From Flavobacterium beibuense (GTDB taxonomy: Bacteria > Bacteroidota > Bacteroidia > Flavobacteriales > Flavobacteriaceae), in the NCBI RefSeq assembly GCF_004151245.1, contig NZ_JUIW01000008.1:186001-250000 (forward strand): DNA of 64,000 nucleotides, written 5' to 3'. Both the position numbers and the translations under genes were made by a program. The notes under the pieces were generated by a model that did no database searches, was not told the origin of the DNA, and worked only from the letters and a program-made list of their open reading frames with translations. Of this stretch, positions 34,072-45,291 are shown piece after piece; positions within the stretch are counted from its first letter, which is position 1; each line of letters begins with the position of its first letter.

Positions 34072-37000
34072 ATGATAACAAATCAGACTGAGAGATTAAA
34101 TTTTGCCTCTACGAAAAACATTCCTGCGTACCCTGACTTTCTGGATATTCAGGTTAAGTCTTTCAAGGATTTTTTTCAACTTGAAACTAAATCTGACGAA
34201 AGAGGCAACGAAGGTCTTTATAACACCTTCATGGAAAACTTTCCGATCACTGATACCAGAAATCAGTTTGTACTGGAGTTCCTTGACTACTTTGTTGATC
34301 CGCCTAGGTATACAATTGAGGAGTGTATAGACAGGGGGCTAACTTACAGCGTGCCGTTAAAGGCAAGATTAAAGCTGTATTGTACAGACCCTGAGCATGA
34401 GGATTTTGAGACAATTGTACAGGACGTATATTTAGGTACTATACCTTATATGACACCTAGCGGTACATTTGTTATCAATGGTGCAGAGCGTGTAGTTGTA
34501 TCTCAGTTACACAGATCACCGGGTGTTTTCTTCGGTCAATCCTTCCACGCAAACGGAACAAAATTATATTCTGCAAGGGTAATTCCTTTCAAAGGTTCAT
34601 GGATTGAGTTTGCAACCGATATCAACAATGTGATGTATGCTTACATCGACAGGAAGAAAAAGTTACCGGTTACAACATTATTCAGGGCAATTGGTTTTGA
34701 AAGGGATAAGGACATCCTTGAAATTTTTGACCTTGCTGAAGAGGTTAAGGTTTCTAAAACCGGTCTTAAGAAGTATATAGGCAGAAGGCTTGCTGCTCGT
34801 GTTCTTAACACGTGGCATGAAGACTTTGTGGATGAGGATACAGGAGAGGTAGTGTCTATTGAGCGTAATGAGATTATATTAGACAGGGATACTCTTATCG
34901 ACAAAGATAATGTTGAGGAGATCATTGATTCTAATGTAAAATCTATTCTGTTACATAAAGAGGATAATAATCAGGCAGATTATGCTATTATCCATAATAC
35001 TTTACAGAAAGACCCAACAAACTCAGAAAAAGAAGCTGTAGAGCACATATACCGTCAGCTGCGTAATGCAGAACCGCCTGATGAGGAAACGGCTCGTGGC
35101 ATTATAGATAAATTGTTCTTCTCAGATCAGCGTTACAACTTAGGTGAAGTTGGTCGTTACAGAATGAACAAAAAACTAAATCTTGATATTCCTATGGATA
35201 AGCAGGTGCTTACCAAAGAGGATATCATTACTATCGTTAAATATCTAATTGAACTTATCAACTCTAAAGCAGAAATTGATGATATCGACCACTTATCAAA
35301 CCGTCGTGTAAGAACTGTAGGTGAACAACTTTCGGCTCAGTTTGGCGTAGGTTTGGCGCGTATGGCGAGAACCATCAGAGAGCGTATGAACGTTAGGGAT
35401 AACGAGGTGTTTACACCAATTGACCTTATCAATGCTAAAACATTGTCGTCAGTTATCAACTCTTTCTTTGGTACTAACCAGCTATCTCAGTTCATGGATC
35501 AAACAAATCCATTAGCGGAGATTACACACAAAAGAAGATTGTCTGCACTAGGGCCTGGTGGTCTTTCGAGAGAGAGAGCAGGTTTCGAGGTGCGAGACGT
35601 TCACTATACGCATTACGGACGTTTATGTCCTATTGAAACACCAGAGGGTCCAAACATTGGTTTGATCTCTTCTCTAGGTGTTTATGCTAAGGTAAACGGT
35701 ATGGGCTTCATTGAAACACCTTATCGTAAAGTAGAAAACGGTAAAGTTGATTTAGAGTCTGAACCAATTTATTTAAGTGCAGAGGAAGAAGAAGGTAAGC
35801 TTATTGCTCAGGCAAATATTGAGATGAGCGACAAAGGTGATATCACTGCCGAAAGAGTTATTGCCCGTGAGGAAGGTGACTTCCCGGTTGTTGAGCCATC
35901 TGTAGTACATTATACTGACGTTGCTCCTAACCAGATTGCTTCAATCTCAGCTTCATTAATCCCATTCCTTGAGCACGATGATGCTAACCGTGCGTTGATG
36001 GGATCAAACATGATGCGTCAGGCCGTACCATTATTACGTCCTGATTCACCTATCGTTGGTACCGGTCTTGAGCGTCAGGTAGCGTCAGATTCAAGAGTAC
36101 TTATCAATGCCGAAGGTAACGGTGTTGTTGAGTATGTTGATGCAAACGAGATTACTATTAAGTATGACAGAACAGATCGTGAAAGAAGCGTTAGCTTTGA
36201 TACGGATGAGAAGACATACAAGCTTATCAAGTTCAGAAAAACCAACCAGAGTACAAGTATCAACCTTAAGCCTATCGTAAGAAGAGGTGACAGAGTTGTA
36301 AAAGGACAGGTACTTTGTGAAGGTTATGCAACACAAAACGGAGAGCTTGCTCTTGGTAGAAACCTTCAGGTGGCGTTCATGCCTTGGAAAGGTTATAACT
36401 TTGAGGATGCGATCGTAATTTCTGAGAAAGTAGTTCGTGATGATATCTTTACATCTATCCACGTAGATGACTATTCACTAGAGGTAAGGGATACTAAATT
36501 AGGTAACGAAGAATTAACTAACGATATTCCTAACGTAAGTGAAGAGGCTACTAAGGATCTTGATGAGAACGGTATGATCAGGATTGGTGCAGAAGTTAAA
36601 CCTGGTGATATCCTTATTGGTAAGATTACTCCTAAAGGAGAATCAGACCCTACACCTGAAGAGAAGTTATTAAGAGCTATCTTTGGTGATAAAGCGGGTG
36701 ATGTTAAGGATGCTTCATTAAAAGCTTCTCCATCATTACATGGTGTTGTTCTTGATAAGAAATTATTTGCGAGAGCAGTAAAAGATAAACGCAAACGTAC
36801 AAAAGATAAAGACGATTTAACTAAACTTGAAATGGAGTTTGAAGTTAAGTTCAATGAGCTTAAAGACAGACTTATCGATAAGTTATTTAATATCGTTAAC
36901 GGAAAAACTTCTCAGGGAGTAATGAATGATCTTGGTGAGGAAGTATTACCAAAAGGTAAGAAATATACTCAGAAGATGCTTTATGCTGTTGAAGATTTCG

Positions 37001-37884
37001 CTCACTTAACTAAAGGACAGTGGACAACGGATGACGAAACCAATGCTATGGTTAACGACCTTATCCACAACTATAAAATTAAGCTGAACGACCTTCAGGG
37101 TGCATTAAGAAGAGAGAAATTTACTATTACTGTAGGGGATGAGCTTCCATCAGGAATTTTAAAACTTGCTAAAGTTTACATCGCTAAGAAACGTAAGCTT
37201 AAAGTGGGTGATAAAATGGCGGGTCGTCACGGTAACAAAGGTATTGTTGCTAAGATTGTTCGTCAGGAGGATATGCCATTCCTTGAAGACGGAACACCGG
37301 TAGATATCGTTCTTAACCCACTAGGGGTACCATCTCGTATGAACATCGGTCAGATTTATGAGACTGTTCTTGGATGGGCTGGTATGAAGTTAGGTAAGAA
37401 GTTCGCTACTCCTATTTTTGATGGTGCTTCGCTTGATCAGATCAACAAGCTTACTGATGAGGCTGGAATACCTCGTTTTGGTCACACTTATCTATATGAT
37501 GGTGGTACCGGAGAGCGTTTCCACCAGGCAGCAACTGTAGGTGTTATCTACATGCTTAAACTGGGTCACATGGTAGATGATAAGATGCACGCACGTTCTA
37601 TCGGTCCTTACTCGCTTATCACTCAGCAGCCTCTTGGAGGTAAAGCTCAGTTTGGTGGTCAGCGTTTTGGAGAGATGGAGGTATGGGCTCTTGAGGCATA
37701 TGGTGCTTCTAGTACCTTAAGGGAGATACTGACTGTTAAATCGGATGACGTTATAGGTAGGGCTAAAACTTACGAGGCTATCGTTAAGGGTGAAACCATG
37801 CCGGAACCAGGATTGCCGGAATCATTCAACGTATTGATGCACGAGCTTAAAGGTCTTGGACTAGACATCAGATTAGAAGAATAA
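34072..37884 (+). CDS. rpoB: RNA polymerase beta subunit
   Basis: 1270 residues from the ATG at 34072; a TTG directly before it is in frame but the homologous N-terminus is [11 protein letters not shown]. The rifampicin region reads [20 protein letters not shown], with D476, H486, R489 and S491 matching wild-type E. coli D516, H526, R529 and S531, so no classic resistance change is seen. The C-terminal [10 protein letters not shown] and [14 protein letters not shown] segments are intact. The segment [32 protein letters not shown] shows typical Bacteroidetes spacing. Confidence 0.98.
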   Translation: MITNQTERLNFASTKNIPAYPDFLDIQVKSFKDFFQLETKSDERGNEGLYNTFMENFPITDTRNQFVLEFLDYFVDPPRYTIEECIDRGLTYSVPLKARLKLYCTDPEHEDFETIVQDVYLGTIPYMTPSGTFVINGAERVVVSQLHRSPGVFFGQSFHANGTKLYSARVIPFKGSWIEFATDINNVMYAYIDRKKKLPVTTLFRAIGFERDKDILEIFDLAEEVKVSKTGLKKYIGRRLAARVLNTWHEDFVDEDTGEVVSIERNEIILDRDTLIDKDNVEEIIDSNVKSILLHKEDNNQADYAIIHNTLQKDPTNSEKEAVEHIYRQLRNAEPPDEETARGIIDKLFFSDQRYNLGEVGRYRMNKKLNLDIPMDKQVLTKEDIITIVKYLIELINSKAEIDDIDHLSNRRVRTVGEQLSAQFGVGLARMARTIRERMNVRDNEVFTPIDLINAKTLSSVINSFFGTNQLSQFMDQTNPLAEITHKRRLSALGPGGLSRERAGFEVRDVHYTHYGRLCPIETPEGPNIGLISSLGVYAKVNGMGFIETPYRKVENGKVDLESEPIYLSAEEEEGKLIAQANIEMSDKGDITAERVIAREEGDFPVVEPSVVHYTDVAPNQIASISASLIPFLEHDDANRALMGSNMMRQAVPLLRPDSPIVGTGLERQVASDSRVLINAEGNGVVEYVDANEITIKYDRTDRERSVSFDTDEKTYKLIKFRKTNQSTSINLKPIVRRGDRVVKGQVLCEGYATQNGELALGRNLQVAFMPWKGYNFEDAIVISEKVVRDDIFTSIHVDDYSLEVRDTKLGNEELTNDIPNVSEEATKDLDENGMIRIGAEVKPGDILIGKITPKGESDPTPEEKLLRAIFGDKAGDVKDASLKASPSLHGVVLDKKLFARAVKDKRKRTKDKDDLTKLEMEFEVKFNELKDRLIDKLFNIVNGKTSQGVMNDLGEEVLPKGKKYTQKMLYAVEDFAHLTKGQWTTDDETNAMVNDLIHNYKIKLNDLQGALRREKFTITVGDELPSGILKLAKVYIAKKRKLKVGDKMAGRHGNKGIVAKIVRQEDMPFLEDGTPVDIVLNPLGVPSRMNIGQIYETVLGWAGMKLGKKFATPIFDGASLDQINKLTDEAGIPRFGHTYLYDGGTGERFHQAATVGVIYMLKLGHMVDDKMHARSIGPYSLITQQPLGGKAQFGGQRFGEMEVWALEAYGASSTLREILTVKSDDVIGRAKTYEAIVKGETMPEPGLPESFNVLMHELKGLGLDIRLEE

Positions 37885-37892
37885 ATTTCCAC

Positions 37893-37924
37893 GGGAGTGG
37901 TGCCTTGGCGCCATTCCCTTTTAT
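37893..37924 (+). terminator. Terminator-like hairpin between rpoB and rpoC
   Basis: A 12-base arm GGGAGTGGTGCC pairs with GGCGCCATTCCC (two G-T pairs), followed by TTTTA. It lies in the 72-base gap between two subunits that must be made in equal amounts, so its role is puzzling; RNA processing or mRNA stabilisation is as likely as termination. Confidence 0.6.
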
Positions 37925-37956
37925 AGCGTTTTTAATATAATTGATAGATTCATATC

Positions 37957-40900
37957 ATGACGAGATTAAAAGATAAAAATACCGTTAAAAGATTTAACCA
38001 GATTTCGATAGGTCTTGCTTCTCCGGAGTCAATCCTTGCCGAATCAAGAGGTGAGGTGTTAAAACCGGAAACCATTAACTATCGTACCCACAAACCGGAA
38101 AGGGACGGACTTTTCTGTGAGCGTATCTTTGGTCCTGTAAAAGACTTTGAGTGTGCTTGTGGTAAATACAAAAGAATCCGTTATAAAGGAATCGTTTGTG
38201 ACCGTTGTGGTGTAGAGGTTACGGAGAAAAAAGTACGTCGTGACAGAGTAGGACACATCAACCTTGTTGTGCCTATTGCTCACATATGGTACTTCCGTTC
38301 ATTACCAAACAAAATTGGTTATCTTCTTGGCCTTCCGTCTAAGAAATTAGACATGATCATATACTATGAAAGGTATGTGGTTATCCAGCCGGGTATTGCT
38401 AAAGGTCCTGATGGGGAGGCGCTTAAAGAACTAGACTTTTTAACAGAGGAGGAGTACCTGAACATTGCAGACTCTCTTCCGATGGAAAATCAATACTTAG
38501 ACGATACAGACCCTAATAAGTTTATTGCTAAAATGGGTGCTGAATGTATTATGGATTTATTGGCAAGAATCGATCTTGACCAGTTGTCTTATGACCTACG
38601 TCATAGTGCTAATACAGAAACGTCTAAACAACGTAAAACAGAAGCACTTAAAAGATTACAGGTTGTAGAATCTTTCCGTGAGGCTAACCTTAACAGGGAA
38701 AACCGCCCTGAGTGGATGATTCTTAAAGTTATACCTGTTATCCCGCCAGAGCTTCGTCCGTTAGTACCTCTGGATGGTGGACGTTTTGCTACGTCTGACC
38801 TTAATGACCTTTACAGAAGGGTTATTATCCGTAACAACCGTCTTAAGAGATTAATGGAGATTAAAGCACCGGAAGTTATCCTTCGTAACGAAAAACGTAT
38901 GCTTCAGGAATCTGTTGACTCGTTATTCGATAACACAAGAAAAGCTTCTGCTGTTAAAACAGAATCAAACAGGCCGCTTAAATCACTTTCAGATTCATTA
39001 AAAGGTAAGCAGGGACGTTTCCGTCAAAACCTACTTGGTAAACGTGTTGACTATTCTGCACGTTCGGTAATTGTTGTTGGTCCTGAAATGAAACTGTTTG
39101 AATGTGGTCTTCCAAAAGATATGGCTGCTGAGCTTTACAAACCATTCGTTATCCGTAAGCTTATCGAAAGAGGTATTGTAAAAACAGTTAAATCGGCTAA
39201 AAAGATAATCGATAAAAAAGAGCCTGTAGTATGGGATATCCTTGAAAACGTAATTAAAGGACACCCTGTATTACTTAACCGTGCTCCTACGCTTCACCGT
39301 TTAGGTATTCAGGCATTCCAGCCTAAACTTATTGAAGGTAAAGCGATACAGCTGCACCCGTTAGTATGTACGGCATTTAACGCCGACTTTGACGGTGACC
39401 AGATGGCGGTTCACTTACCGCTAGGACCGGAGGCTATACTTGAGGCACAGCTATTAATGCTTGCTTCGCACAACATACTTAACCCTGCTAACGGTGCGCC
39501 TATTACTGTACCATCTCAGGACATGGTTCTTGGTCTTTACTATATGACCAAAGAGCGTTTGTCTACAGATACGCACAAGATTTTAGGTGAAGGCCTTACT
39601 TTCTATTCTGCTGAAGAAGTAAACATTGCTTTAAATGAAGGTAGAGTAGAGCTTAATGCTTCTGTAAAAGTTAGGGCTAAAGACTTTAATAAAGAAGGTG
39701 AACTTGTTTATCAAATTATAAAAACTACTGCAGGTAGGGTATTATTCAACGAAGTTGTACCTGAAGCAGCAGGATATATCAATGAGGTATTAACTAAAAA
39801 ATCGTTAAGGGATATTATCGGTAAGATATTAAATGCTACTGATGTACCTACAACGGCTGCCTTCCTTGATAATATTAAAGATATGGGTTACCGTTTCGCA
39901 TTTAGAGGAGGTCTTTCTTTCAGCTTAGGTGATATTATTATCCCTGAAAGAAAAGAGGAGCTTATCGCTGATGCAAACGAGCAGGTAGATGCTATTTCTA
40001 TGAACTATAACATGGGTCTTATTACCAATAATGAGCGTTACAACCAGGTTATTGACGTATGGACTTCTACTAACGCATTACTTACTGAGCTTGCAATGAA
40101 GAACATTAGAGAAGACCAGCAAGGTTTCAACTCGGTGTACATGATGCTTGACTCTGGGGCGAGGGGTTCTAAGGAGCAGATTCGTCAGTTAACAGGTATG
40201 CGTGGTTTGATGGCTAAACCTAAGAAATCGACTGCCGGTGGTGGTGAGATTATCGAAAACCCGATCTTATCAAACTTTAAAGAAGGTCTTTCAATTCTTG
40301 AGTACTTTATCTCTACTCACGGTGCTCGTAAAGGTCTTGCGGATACGGCTCTTAAAACTGCCGATGCAGGATACCTTACAAGGAGGCTGCATGACGTTTC
40401 TCAGGATGTTATTGTTAACTCTGTAGACTGTGGTACTTTAAGAGGTATTGAGGTTACTGCTCTTAAGAAAAACGAAGAGATAGTAGAATCTTTAGGAGAA
40501 AGAATATTAGGACGTGTAGCTTTACAGGATGTTATTAATCCGCTTACTTCAGAAGTTCTTGTTCACGCTGGTGAGCAAATTACTGAAGCAGAGGTTAGAG
40601 CTATTACAGCTTCACCAATTGAAAGCGTAGAAGTACGTTCTCCATTAACATGTGAGGCTCCTAAAGGTATATGTGCAAAATGTTACGGACGTAACCTTGC
40701 AACAGCTAAGATGACACAAAAAGGTGAGGCAGTAGGTGTTATTGCAGCACAGTCAATTGGTGAGCCGGGTACACAGCTTACACTACGTACGTTCCACGTG
40801 GGTGGTACCGCTGGTAACATTTCTGAGGAATCAAGCATCATCACTAAATTCCGTGGTAGACTTGAAATCGAAGACCTTAAAACAGTTAAAGGTGAAGACA

Positions 40901-42255
40901 GCGAAGGTAATGAAGTGGATATCGTGGTATCACGTTCTACTGAGTTAAAACTTGTTGACGAGAACACCGGAATTGTTTTAAATACACATAACATCCCTTA
41001 CGGTTCTAGTTTCTATGTGAAAGACGGCCAGTTAGTTGATGAAGGTACTGTAATATGTAAATGGGACCCTTATAACGGGGTAATTATATCTGAGTTTACC
41101 GGTAAAATTGCTTATGAAGATATCGAGCAGGGACAATCGTTCATTGTTGAGATCGATGAGCAGACCGGATTCCAGGAGAAAGTAATCTCTGAAGCTAGGA
41201 ATAAGAAATTAATCCCTACTTTATTGATCTACGGAAATGATGGCGAACTAATCCGTTCTTACAACTTACCGGTAGGTGCCCACCTTATGGTAGATAACGG
41301 TGAGAAGATTAAGGCTGGTAAGGTACTTGTTAAGATACCTAGGCGTTCATCTAAAGCGGGTGATATTACCGGTGGTTTACCAAGGATTACCGAGCTTCTT
41401 GAAGCACGTAACCCTTCTAACCCGGCAGTAGTATCTGAAATTGACGGTGTAGTATCATTCGGTAAGATCAAGAGAGGTAACCGTGAGATTGTAATTGAGT
41501 CTAAATTTGGTGAGATCAAGAAATATCTTGTAAAACTTTCTAACCAGATACTTGTTCAGGAGAATGACTACGTGAAAGCGGGTATGCCACTTTCAGACGG
41601 TGCTATTACTCCGGACGATATCTTAAGAATACAGGGACCTTCTGCAGTACAGCAGTACCTTGTAAACGAGATTCAGGAAGTTTACCGACTACAGGGTGTA
41701 AAAATCAACGATAAGCACTTTGAGGTTGTTATCCGCCAAATGATGCGTAAAGTGAAGATTGAAGATCCGGGAGATACATTATTCTTAGAAGATCAGTTAG
41801 CTCATACAAGCGACTTTATCGTTGAGAATGATAAACTTTACGGAATGAAAGTTGTTGAAGATGCTGGTGATTCTGATACCCTTAAACCGGGCCAGATCAT
41901 TACTCCTCGTGAGTTAAGGGATGAGAACTCAATCCTTAAGCGTGGTGACAAAAACCTTGTTGTGGCAAGAGACGTTGTTCCGGCAACTGCTACTCCAATA
42001 CTTCAGGGTATTACAAGAGCATCGCTTCAAACTAAATCGTTCATCTCGGCAGCATCGTTCCAGGAAACTACAAAAGTACTTAACGAGGCAGCTGTAGCTG
42101 GTAAAGTTGACGGACTTGAAGGACTTAAAGAGAACGTTATTGTAGGACACAGAATACCTGCTGGTACAGGTATGAGGGATTATGATAACATTATCGTAGG
42201 TTCTAAAGAAGAGTATAATGAATTACTAACTCCTAAAGAGGAATTTAATTACTAA
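37957..42255 (+). CDS. rpoC: RNA polymerase beta' subunit
   Basis: 1432 residues. Zinc site [20 protein letters not shown] at the N-terminus; catalytic NADFDGD at 475-481 with the three Mg-binding Asp residues; second zinc site around [13 protein letters not shown]; bridge helix and trigger loop region [22 protein letters not shown]. Full length. Followed after five bases by a DUF3467 gene, probably co-transcribed. Confidence 0.98.
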   Translation: MTRLKDKNTVKRFNQISIGLASPESILAESRGEVLKPETINYRTHKPERDGLFCERIFGPVKDFECACGKYKRIRYKGIVCDRCGVEVTEKKVRRDRVGHINLVVPIAHIWYFRSLPNKIGYLLGLPSKKLDMIIYYERYVVIQPGIAKGPDGEALKELDFLTEEEYLNIADSLPMENQYLDDTDPNKFIAKMGAECIMDLLARIDLDQLSYDLRHSANTETSKQRKTEALKRLQVVESFREANLNRENRPEWMILKVIPVIPPELRPLVPLDGGRFATSDLNDLYRRVIIRNNRLKRLMEIKAPEVILRNEKRMLQESVDSLFDNTRKASAVKTESNRPLKSLSDSLKGKQGRFRQNLLGKRVDYSARSVIVVGPEMKLFECGLPKDMAAELYKPFVIRKLIERGIVKTVKSAKKIIDKKEPVVWDILENVIKGHPVLLNRAPTLHRLGIQAFQPKLIEGKAIQLHPLVCTAFNADFDGDQMAVHLPLGPEAILEAQLLMLASHNILNPANGAPITVPSQDMVLGLYYMTKERLSTDTHKILGEGLTFYSAEEVNIALNEGRVELNASVKVRAKDFNKEGELVYQIIKTTAGRVLFNEVVPEAAGYINEVLTKKSLRDIIGKILNATDVPTTAAFLDNIKDMGYRFAFRGGLSFSLGDIIIPERKEELIADANEQVDAISMNYNMGLITNNERYNQVIDVWTSTNALLTELAMKNIREDQQGFNSVYMMLDSGARGSKEQIRQLTGMRGLMAKPKKSTAGGGEIIENPILSNFKEGLSILEYFISTHGARKGLADTALKTADAGYLTRRLHDVSQDVIVNSVDCGTLRGIEVTALKKNEEIVESLGERILGRVALQDVINPLTSEVLVHAGEQITEAEVRAITASPIESVEVRSPLTCEAPKGICAKCYGRNLATAKMTQKGEAVGVIAAQSIGEPGTQLTLRTFHVGGTAGNISEESSIITKFRGRLEIEDLKTVKGEDSEGNEVDIVVSRSTELKLVDENTGIVLNTHNIPYGSSFYVKDGQLVDEGTVICKWDPYNGVIISEFTGKIAYEDIEQGQSFIVEIDEQTGFQEKVISEARNKKLIPTLLIYGNDGELIRSYNLPVGAHLMVDNGEKIKAGKVLVKIPRRSSKAGDITGGLPRITELLEARNPSNPAVVSEIDGVVSFGKIKRGNREIVIESKFGEIKKYLVKLSNQILVQENDYVKAGMPLSDGAITPDDILRIQGPSAVQQYLVNEIQEVYRLQGVKINDKHFEVVIRQMMRKVKIEDPGDTLFLEDQLAHTSDFIVENDKLYGMKVVEDAGDSDTLKPGQIITPRELRDENSILKRGDKNLVVARDVVPATATPILQGITRASLQTKSFISAASFQETTKVLNEAAVAGKVDGLEGLKENVIVGHRIPAGTGMRDYDNIIVGSKEEYNELLTPKEEFNY

Positions 42256-42260
42256 TACAA

Positions 42261-42572
42261 ATGAGTGATCAAAAACAGCAACCGGGACAAATAAATATTG
42301 AACTGGATGAAAAAACAGCAGAAGGTATCTATTCTAACCTGGCAATTATAAACCACTCGGCTTCTGAGTTTGTAGTGGACTTTGTAACCATTATGCCGGG
42401 CGTGCCTAAAGCTAAAGTTAAATCACGCATTGTATTAACGCCTCAGCACGCCAAAAGGCTGCTTAAGGCACTAGGCGAGAACATCCAGCGCTTTGAAGCC
42501 GCTCACGGCCCGATAAGCGAAACGGAACAACCGCCGCTTCCTTTGAGTTTTGGGCCTGCAGGTCAGGCTTAA
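42261..42572 (+). CDS. DUF3467 family protein
   Basis: 103 residues. Matches the DUF3467 pattern: INIELDEKTAEGIYSNLAIINHSASEFVVDFVTIMPGVPKAKVKSRIVLTPQHAKRLLKAL. It starts five bases after rpoC and ends at a bidirectional terminator. Widely found after rpoC in Bacteroidetes; the function is unknown. Its fold and position suggest a small regulator or structural partner, unproven. Confidence 0.88.
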   Translation: MSDQKQQPGQINIELDEKTAEGIYSNLAIINHSASEFVVDFVTIMPGVPKAKVKSRIVLTPQHAKRLLKALGENIQRFEAAHGPISETEQPPLPLSFGPAGQA

Positions 42573-42581
42573 TATAGAAAC

Positions 42582-42612
42582 AAAAAACCCACTCGTTAGA
42601 GTGGGTTTTTTT
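42582..42612. terminator. Bidirectional terminator, rpoC operon versus AT-rich island
   Basis: AAAAAACCCACTC / GAGTGGGTTTTTT with a GTTA loop. T-runs on both strands, between convergent genes. Confidence 0.92.
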
Positions 42613-42618
42613 ATTGAT

Positions 42619-43863
42619 TTAATATAAATCTAAGTGCTTATTTTTATACTTTATTGTTGATTCGAAATCAGCTACTTTTTTTAATATTATAAATTCAAAT
42701 TTTATGATTAGTTCTTTTATTAATAATATTATGCCTTCTTTTAAAAGTATATTATGTATCGTTAAATGAATTTCACTTTCTTTATTATGAACAATAGTAT
42801 TACGAAGTTTATATAACACTCTAAATAGTCCATTATAAACTTGATTCAGATTTGATGTGTCAAAACTTTTTGTTTCATTTGGGTAAAGCAAATGCTCAAC
42901 AGCAACTTTAATTTTACTATTTCCATCTATTTTTGATTTAAACCAATTTGAGAGATCTGTACGATTATTTTCAAAAACTTTTTTAAAATTTTTTTCGTCA
43001 AAATCGTCAATTTTAGCTAAGCTGTACATTTCCCTTAAAAATAAATTTTGATTAGATGTATTACTTTGTATGTTTACTAATATATGTCTTGTAATTAAGT
43101 ATTCAATGATTTGATAAAGCTTTAAGTATTTTATTAGTAGGTCATCAATATGATGATATTCATCTATGACGTCATAAATTTCGAAAAACTGCGTAAAATC
43201 CGAAGTTGAATGATTAACAGTATTAATTAAGGTATTATTTATTCTATAAGTATGAAGCAGTTCCGTGGGATAGATAGTTTTATGACCTTTGAGTAAATAT
43301 ATGAAATAACTTTTTGAATAAAGTTTTACAAAATCTTTATCTGTAGTGTTATAAATGGCAATAATGCTATTTTTGGCTGGATTGATAATTTTGTTTATTG
43401 TTTCTTCAAATTCAATTTGAGGTAAAGATGAGTCCCCGTAAAATAGTATAATTTCTCTTATTTTTCTGATAATATTGTCTTTTTCTGTATTTAAAAAAGA
43501 AAAAGAATGTGGAGTTTTAAAGAATGATAGCGGTATTATAGCTCCAGAATCAATTGTAATAGCAAAATTTCTTATTCTAAATTTAGTTTCCTTTTTCCTC
43601 GAGAGATGTTTTATTTCTAATTTATAAATATTTTGATAGGAAGTTGCATCGTCATTCAAATCGATATTTGTGTCTGATAAAAAATCTGTTATTATAGTAT
43701 AAAAGTATTCAAGTTGTTCATTACTTGGAATGATGTTTTTAATATTTTCTAAAAAAGTTTCCGGAATATCATATTCAAACGAAAGCTCTAAGTCTTCATT
43801 CAATACTCCATAATATTGAGATAGTCTCTTTAAAAAAAGCTTTATATGTTCTTCAATACTCAT
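42619..43863 (-). CDS. HEPN-motif protein of a two-gene AT-rich island, putative RNase effector
   Basis: 414 residues, no signal peptide. Residues 1-190 are unrecognised. From about 215 it becomes helical with a HEPN-like pattern: DDLLIKYLKLYQIIEYLITRHIL, then KLRNTIVHNKESEIH, which gives R354-x4-H359, the catalytic signature of HEPN ribonucleases, with the usual Asn after Arg. HEPN proteins are RNases in toxin-antitoxin, abortive-infection and CRISPR systems. Its ATG overlaps the stop of the upstream gene by one base (TAATG), so translation is coupled. Codons are far more AT-rich than in neighbours (line 43081-43140 has 12 G/C of 60), which suggests horizontal acquisition. The motif is seen directly; the RNase role is inferred. 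Confidence 0.7.
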   Translation of the reverse strand: MSIEEHIKLFLKRLSQYYGVLNEDLELSFEYDIPETFLENIKNIIPSNEQLEYFYTIITDFLSDTNIDLNDDATSYQNIYKLEIKHLSRKKETKFRIRNFAITIDSGAIIPLSFFKTPHSFSFLNTEKDNIIRKIREIILFYGDSSLPQIEFEETINKIINPAKNSIIAIYNTTDKDFVKLYSKSYFIYLLKGHKTIYPTELLHTYRINNTLINTVNHSTSDFTQFFEIYDVIDEYHHIDDLLIKYLKLYQIIEYLITRHILVNIQSNTSNQNLFLREMYSLAKIDDFDEKNFKKVFENNRTDLSNWFKSKIDGNSKIKVAVEHLLYPNETKSFDTSNLNQVYNGLFRVLYKLRNTIVHNKESEIHLTIHNILLKEGIILLIKELIIKFEFIILKKVADFESTIKYKNKHLDLY

Positions 43864-45119
43864 TATTTTTTCATTTGCTGATTAAACAATGTATTCCAAC
43901 TTGTAGTCTCTTTATTTAGAACTTTAACGGTATAATTCATTATAACTGTTCGTATAAGGTTTCCAATATTAACAGATCTACCACTTAAATTATCGTATTG
44001 AGAATTGAATTTTTCCAATTCAAGTTTACTTGAGAAGTTTTCGATTAAGATGTCAAATGTTATCAAAATTTTTATTGTTAATTCTGAGGTATCTTCATCT
44101 TCATTAATGTCTAAGTAACTTCCAACTCCTGCAAAAATTCCATTTAATGTTGTGTCTTTACCAAACCATGAAGTTCCAAGTTCACCATATTCGGAATTAA
44201 TTTTTTTATCTAGCAGATAAATCTTATTTAACAATTCGGATATAAAACCACTGTTGAAAATTATTTCAGCAAATTTTAAAGATCCACCTTGTTCTTTCTC
44301 ATCAATTAAATCATATTTATAGATAATATCACTGCTAATTCTTTGAGGCTTAGCTAAAACTAAGGACATTAATGAAGTAATGATTGTGGAAAATAAATAT
44401 TCTCCAGGATTTCTATTTCCTCTTTTTACTTGATTAAATTGAGATTCTTTTTCTCGAATTATAGTAATATTCTTGTTATTGTCTTTAAGAGATTTCCAAA
44501 GATTAAGAAATAGAATTTCAAATTGATGTTGAGTAGATACAGCTTTATGTCCTGCATTTAGGATTAACATTTTTTTTACTAATTCTGTTTCGGTTAAATT
44601 CGTCCATATTGTGAAATATAAATTATAAGATTTATATTTTTCCTCATAATCTACCTTAGTTTTACCGTCCTCAAAATTTTGTTTAAAAAATTTTGCATCG
44701 ACAATACCATTTTCAAAGAAATCAGGGAACTTTTGACGTATATTTTTAACGGCAATTTTTAAATCTTCATACTTATTAGTCTTGATGTCATTGTATATTT
44801 TCCAAAACGCCCATAATCTGTATGTTCTTTGGAGTCCATCTAGAATGTCAATTTTATCTTGTTCTAAGATAATCGTTTTACTTTCGGTATTAATATTAAC
44901 TTTTTTATGATAAGCTAGAGTAATATTAGGTAGCGGTTCTCCAGCTTCTATAGTAGATAAAATACCATCCAAGTATTTGTTCTTGACAATCTTTCGTTGA
45001 ACCTCAAAATTAAAATTATCTTCTGTCAATGAATTGACATAATCAAACAGGCTTAATTCTGTAAGTAACCAAAATTTACCGTTATTAAAGTTTTTACTAT
45101 TTAAAATATTGAATTTCAT
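43863..45119 (-). CDS. ParB/DUF262-like protein with DGxQR motif, partner of the HEPN protein
   Basis: 418 residues, no signal peptide. Residues 40-100 match the DUF262/DGQHR type of ParB-like fold: EVQRKIVKNKYLDGILSTIEAGEPLPNITL, then ILDGLQRTYRLWAF with DGLQR at 94-98. Further on, LILNAGHKAVSTQHQFEILF (186-205) resembles the conserved Asn-Gly-Ser segment of these families. GmrS, BrxU, SspE and DndB contain related domains that act in phage defence by sensing or cutting modified DNA, with NTP hydrolysis in some. No HNH/DUF1524 nuclease follows; a HEPN protein does. It may be a sensor or antitoxin for that effector. Very AT-rich. The family assignment is from motifs only. Confidence 0.65.
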   Translation of the reverse strand: MKFNILNSKNFNNGKFWLLTELSLFDYVNSLTEDNFNFEVQRKIVKNKYLDGILSTIEAGEPLPNITLAYHKKVNINTESKTIILEQDKIDILDGLQRTYRLWAFWKIYNDIKTNKYEDLKIAVKNIRQKFPDFFENGIVDAKFFKQNFEDGKTKVDYEEKYKSYNLYFTIWTNLTETELVKKMLILNAGHKAVSTQHQFEILFLNLWKSLKDNNKNITIIREKESQFNQVKRGNRNPGEYLFSTIITSLMSLVLAKPQRISSDIIYKYDLIDEKEQGGSLKFAEIIFNSGFISELLNKIYLLDKKINSEYGELGTSWFGKDTTLNGIFAGVGSYLDINEDEDTSELTIKILITFDILIENFSSKLELEKFNSQYDNLSGRSVNIGNLIRTVIMNYTVKVLNKETTSWNTLFNQQMKK

Positions 45120-45251
45120 ATATGTAATAATTGCAAATCAATTGATTCTGTATGTTTTTTGTAATCAATGTAGTAGTAAATATAGTACTAAAATTGGAGA
45201 TTAGATATTTATGAATTAAAAACAATGCTTTTAGCATGCCATAAATTTCCT
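45120..45251. other. AT-rich gap between the island and mutL
   Basis: 132 bases with no gene. A minus-strand TTGATTTG (45141-45134), one mismatch from the -7 consensus, is a weak promoter candidate for the island; a TTG lies 24 bases further upstream. A small inverted repeat ATGCT/AGCAT sits at 45225-45237. No att-like repeat, integrase or tRNA. Confidence 0.4.
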
Positions 45252-45259
45252 TAACTTTG
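45252..45259 (+). promoter_or_regulatory. Candidate -7 box for mutL
   Basis: TAACTTTG fits TANNTTTG and lies 32 bases before mutL. No exact TTG at the right distance. Confidence 0.4.
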
Positions 45260-45291
45260 AGGTTCATCAATTAAACCCTATATCCTTTCCA

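Noticed and set aside
35491-35565. Possible rifampicin-resistance substitutions in rpoB
   Set aside because: All classic resistance positions carry the wild-type residues.
42605-45150. ATTGATT near both ends of the AT-rich island as a target-site duplication
   Set aside because: Seven AT-rich bases recur by chance in such sequence, and they are not at equivalent distances from the gene ends.
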